Source: Nitriliruptorales bacterium
Lineage (GTDB): Bacteria; Actinomycetota; Nitriliruptoria; Euzebyales; Egibacteraceae
Assembly (NCBI GenBank): GCA_007119305.1
Contig: SKPY01000022.1
Span: forward strand, 1 to 8,379
Length of the DNA stretch: 8,379 bases
Reading direction: 5' to 3'
Shown piece by piece: positions 6,031-8,379 of this stretch. Position 1 is the first letter of the stretch, and each line of letters opens with the position of its first letter. Position numbers and translations under genes: made by a program. Under the pieces are notes generated by a model. It had not been told where the DNA came from, searched no databases, and worked only from the letters and a program-made list of their open reading frames with translations.

Positions 6031-7080
6031 ATGGCCACGGCAACAGGCGTCTACCACACCAGCTACGAGGCCGACCTCGCGCTGCGCACGACCCGCGCGG
6101 AGTGGATCCGCCTGGCGCTGCTCTTCGTCGCGGTGATCGTGGCGCCGTTCGTGCTGAGCCCCTTCTGGCTGACCGTCGCCAACCAGATCGGCATCGCGAT
6201 CATCGGTGCGGTCGGGCTGAACATCCTCACCGGGCACACCGGCCTGATCAGCCTCGGCACGGGCGCCTTCCTCGGTGTGGGCGCCTACACCTCGGCGATC
6301 CTCGTCACGCGCTTCGACGTGCCCACCCTCGTGGCGATCATCATCGCGGTCGCGATGACCGCCGCGATCGGCACGTTCTTCGGCCTGCCCTCCTTGCGGC
6401 TCAAGGGCCTGTACCTCGCGATGGCGACACTCGCGGCGCAGTTCATCCTGCTGTTCGCCTTCCGCAACTGGGAGTTCGTGACGGGCGGGCTCGACGCGAT
6501 CGTGGTGCCCTCCCCCGAGCTCTTCGGCTGGGCGCTGCAGACCGACTTCGCCTGGTACTGGGTCATCTTCGGGACGGCCGCGCTCGTCGTGTTCGGTGCC
6601 CGCAACCTGTTCCGCACGGGCCTTGGGCGTGCGTTCCACGCGATCCGGGACCAGGACATCGCGGCCGCGGTGATGGGCATCGACGTCGGGCGCTACAAGC
6701 TTCTGTCGTTCGCGATCTCCTCGGCGCTGGTCGGGCTCGCCGGGGCGCTGACCGCGCACTACCGGACGATCGTGACCTGGGAGCGCTTCACGCTCGACGT
6801 GTCGGTGCTGTACCTCGCGATGATCATCGTCGGGGGCCTGGGCAGCGTCGCAGGCTCCGTGTACGGGGCGACGTTCATGACCGTGCTGCCGGCGGCCATC
6901 CAGCAGTTCGCCCGCAACGTCCGTGACACGCTCCCGGTCCTAGCACGCGAGATGCCGGCCATCCAGCTGGTCGTGTTCGGCCTCGTGATCGTGCTGTTCC
7001 TGCTGTTCGAACCGCGAGGGCTTGACCGGACCTGGCAACGGGTCAAGGACTTCTTCCGATTGTGGCCGTTCCGCTATTGA
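6031..7080 (+). CDS. livM: LivM-type ABC transporter permease
   Basis: The second membrane subunit of the HAAT-type importer, 349 residues, within the family's range. A hydrophilic N-terminus of about 26 residues (MATATGVYHTSYEADLAL) precedes about ten hydrophobic segments. LivM motifs are LNILTGHTGLISLGTGAFLG (63-82), PSLRLKGLYLAMATLA (120-135), the coupling loop GRAFHAIRDQDIAAAVMGID (199-218) and GGLGSVAGSVYGA (268-280). The C-terminus, EPRGLDRTWQRVKDFF, is cytoplasmic-looking and basic. The ATG is 9 bases after the LivH stop, with GAGGGG at 6020-6025 overlapping that stop. It follows LivH and precedes the binding protein, as expected for a complete importer lacking only the second ATPase. 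Confidence 0.93.
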   Translation: MATATGVYHTSYEADLALRTTRAEWIRLALLFVAVIVAPFVLSPFWLTVANQIGIAIIGAVGLNILTGHTGLISLGTGAFLGVGAYTSAILVTRFDVPTLVAIIIAVAMTAAIGTFFGLPSLRLKGLYLAMATLAAQFILLFAFRNWEFVTGGLDAIVVPSPELFGWALQTDFAWYWVIFGTAALVVFGARNLFRTGLGRAFHAIRDQDIAAAVMGIDVGRYKLLSFAISSALVGLAGALTAHYRTIVTWERFTLDVSVLYLAMIIVGGLGSVAGSVYGATFMTVLPAAIQQFARNVRDTLPVLAREMPAIQLVVFGLVIVLFLLFEPRGLDRTWQRVKDFFRLWPFRY

Positions 7081-7085
7081 CACGT

Positions 7086-7091
7086 AAGGAG
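7086..7091 (+). promoter_or_regulatory. Upstream ribosome site of the binding-protein gene
   Basis: AAGGAG lies 5 bases before an in-frame ATG at 7097. If used, it would add eight residues (MHPPGGDT) in front of the lipoprotein signal. Confidence 0.45.
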
Positions 7092-7108
7092 CCGAGATGC
7101 ATCCCCCT

Positions 7109-7115
7109 GGAGGAG
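7109..7115 (+). promoter_or_regulatory. Main ribosome site of the binding-protein gene
   Basis: GGAGGAG lies 5 bases before the ATG at 7121, which begins a textbook lipoprotein signal peptide (MKKLLVLLAAL). It is the stronger of two consecutive ribosome sites for the same frame and fixes the preferred start. Confidence 0.65.
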
Positions 7116-7120
7116 ACACC

Positions 7121-8323
7121 ATGAAGAAGCTGCTCGTTCTACTTGCCGCACTCGCACTCACGCTGGCGGCCTGCGGTGACGACGTCGCCGAGCCCGATCC
7201 CGCCGACCCCGATGCGCCCGACGAGGCCGACGGTGAACCGATCGTGATCGGCAACATCGCCGACCTGTCGGGTCCGACCGGTGACGTGGGCACCCCCTAC
7301 TCCGAGGGCGTCCGCGGCTACGTCGAGTGGCGCAACGAGCAGGGCGGCATCGCCGGCCGGCCGATCGAGCTGCTGTGGGAGGACTACCAGTACGACGTCG
7401 CGATCGCCGAGCGCCTCTACAGCGACTACGCGGCGCAAGGAGCCGTCGCCATCCAGGGCTGGGGCACCGCCGACACCGAGGCGCTGCGCGGTCGGGTGAA
7501 CGCCGACGAGATCCCGTTCATGTCCGCGTCGTACTCCGAGGAGCTCACCCACGCCGAGGAGACCCCCTACAACTTCATCGTCGCGACGAGCTACTCCGAC
7601 CAGATGCGCATCGCACTGCGCTGGATCCACGACCAGGATCCGGGCGCCGAGGTCGCGGTCTTCCACCACGACAGTCCGTTCGGGACCTCGCCCGTGCCTG
7701 ACGGCGAGACCTACGTCGAGGAGGAGGGCCTCGACCTCGGCTACCAGGTGCACGTGATGCCGAGCGGTGCGACCGACTTCGTCGGCGAGCTGCGCCGGGT
7801 CCAGGACGACGGCGTCAGCTACATCATCGTGCAGAACGTCGAGAGCCCCGCGGCGGTGCTCGCCCGCGACATCGTCGACCAGGGCCTCGACATCCAGCTC
7901 GTGCTGCTGAACTGGGCCGGCGGTGAGCTGTTCGTCGACCTCGCCGACGACGCCGCGGAGGGGGCGGTCGCGGTGCAGCCCTGGGCCCCGGTCGCCCACG
8001 AGGTGCCCGGCCAGGACGACGCCCGTGAGTTCCTCGAAGGCCAGGGCGAGGAGCTGACCAGCCTGCACTACACGCAGGGTTGGTGGAAGATGGACCTGAT
8101 GGCCACCGCCATCGAGTCGGTCATCGATGCCGGCGACGAGGTGACCGGGCCTGCGATCGCCGACGCGCTCGACGAGATCGAGGACTTCGACACCCAGGGC
8201 GTGTCCCTGCCGATCACCCTCACCCCCCGTGACGACGGCCGTCGGACAGGCATGGTGTGCTCGCCGCTGTGGGTCGTCGAAGACGGCCAGTGGACCGCGC
8301 TCGACGATGAGCTCTGTCCGTGA
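7121..8323 (+). CDS. HAAT-type substrate-binding lipoprotein (Peripla_BP_6 family)
   Basis: The extracytoplasmic solute receptor of the importer, 400 residues. Residues 1-17 are a lipoprotein signal (KK, hydrophobic core) ending in lipobox LAAC, with Cys18 as the lipidation site. A Pro/Asp/Glu-rich linker (19-40) leads to the domain, opening IVIGNIADLSGPTGDVG (41-57) and WRNEQGGIAGRPIELLWEDYQYD, typical of Peripla_BP_6 proteins. Later family-like segments include GATDFVGELRRVQDDG and LPITLTPRDDGRRTGMV. The mature protein is strongly acidic. Two cysteines near the C-terminus (380 and 399) could form a disulfide. The start at 7121 is favoured by GGAGGAG; an ATG at 7097 also has a good ribosome site. 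It is the last gene of the visible operon, followed by a strong hairpin. The ligand is unknown; context points to a carboxylic acid rather than a branched-chain amino acid. Confidence 0.92.
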   Translation: MKKLLVLLAALALTLAACGDDVAEPDPADPDAPDEADGEPIVIGNIADLSGPTGDVGTPYSEGVRGYVEWRNEQGGIAGRPIELLWEDYQYDVAIAERLYSDYAAQGAVAIQGWGTADTEALRGRVNADEIPFMSASYSEELTHAEETPYNFIVATSYSDQMRIALRWIHDQDPGAEVAVFHHDSPFGTSPVPDGETYVEEEGLDLGYQVHVMPSGATDFVGELRRVQDDGVSYIIVQNVESPAAVLARDIVDQGLDIQLVLLNWAGGELFVDLADDAAEGAVAVQPWAPVAHEVPGQDDAREFLEGQGEELTSLHYTQGWWKMDLMATAIESVIDAGDEVTGPAIADALDEIEDFDTQGVSLPITLTPRDDGRRTGMVCSPLWVVEDGQWTALDDELCP

Positions 8324-8329
8324 TGGCGG

Positions 8330-8367
8330 CGCCGGGGGCCGCGCGCAGTCCGCTGCGGCCCCCGGCG
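8330..8367 (+). terminator. GC-rich hairpin after the binding-protein gene, terminator or mRNA-stabilising stem
   Basis: A perfect 13-bp inverted repeat, CGCCGGGGGCCGC (8330-8342) and GCGGCCCCCGGCG (8355-8367), encloses a 12-base loop and starts 6 bases after the stop codon. GGCGG just outside can pair with CCGCC after a 3-base bulge. No T-run follows within the window, so this would be an actinobacterial-type terminator without a U tail. It could instead be a stem protecting the binding-protein mRNA ahead of further operon genes. Confidence 0.7.
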
Positions 8368-8379
8368 TCACCGCCGACG

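Noticed and set aside
5092..6759. A 555-codon antisense open frame across the two permeases
   Set aside because: It is very rich in Asp, Glu, Arg and His because it is the complement of hydrophobic permease codons. No ribosome site or family motif supports it.
7139..8371. A 410-codon antisense open frame across the binding protein
   Set aside because: It mirrors the acidic lipoprotein gene and shows no domain. Its start lies within the hairpin after the real gene.
1..8379. Mobile elements, CRISPR arrays, tRNA/rRNA genes or phage genes
   Set aside because: No transposase-like protein, regularly spaced repeats, tRNA-like cloverleaf or rRNA segment was recognised. The whole window is explained by two divergent transcription units.

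Overview
The window comes from a very GC-rich genome (roughly 70% by eye). GTG starts are common, there are strong purine-rich ribosome binding sites, and genes are packed with small overlaps. This suits a high-GC actinobacterium. The very acidic lipoprotein and overall style would fit deep-branching, salt-tolerant groups such as Nitriliruptoria, but that placement is inference only.

Layout. Positions 1-2037 hold a leftward pair: an IclR-family regulator (2037 to 1294), then an acetyl-CoA-synthetase-like adenylating enzyme starting inside the regulator's end at 1301 and running off the left edge after 433 residues. Positions 2038-2229 are the divergent control region, with a perfect 5-1-5 palindrome at 2111-2121 and a possible rightward promoter at 2133-2162. 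Positions 2230-8323 form a rightward operon: LivG-type ATPase, long-chain/aromatic-type acyl-CoA ligase (ATGA overlap with the ATPase), LivH-type permease, LivM-type permease, and a Peripla_BP_6-type lipoprotein binding protein. A perfect 13-bp GC-rich inverted repeat follows at 8330-8367. No second ATPase (LivF) is present; it may lie just past the right edge.

How the genes probably work together. The binding lipoprotein captures a small solute outside the membrane, and LivH/LivM carry it across, powered by LivG with a missing partner ATPase. The acyl-CoA ligase, translationally coupled between ATPase and permeases, suggests that the solute is a carboxylic acid (aromatic, alicyclic or aliphatic) activated to its CoA thioester on entry, not leucine. 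The divergent IclR regulator is the kind often found controlling aromatic or organic-acid catabolism.

The most unusual thing seen is in the leftward synthetase. Its fold and A5 motif are clear, but the ATP-phosphate-binding A3 loop (residues 231-241) has lost nearly all consensus residues, and the tryptophan that closes the acyl pocket in true acetyl-CoA synthetases is glycine. No mobile element, CRISPR, tRNA or rRNA was seen.
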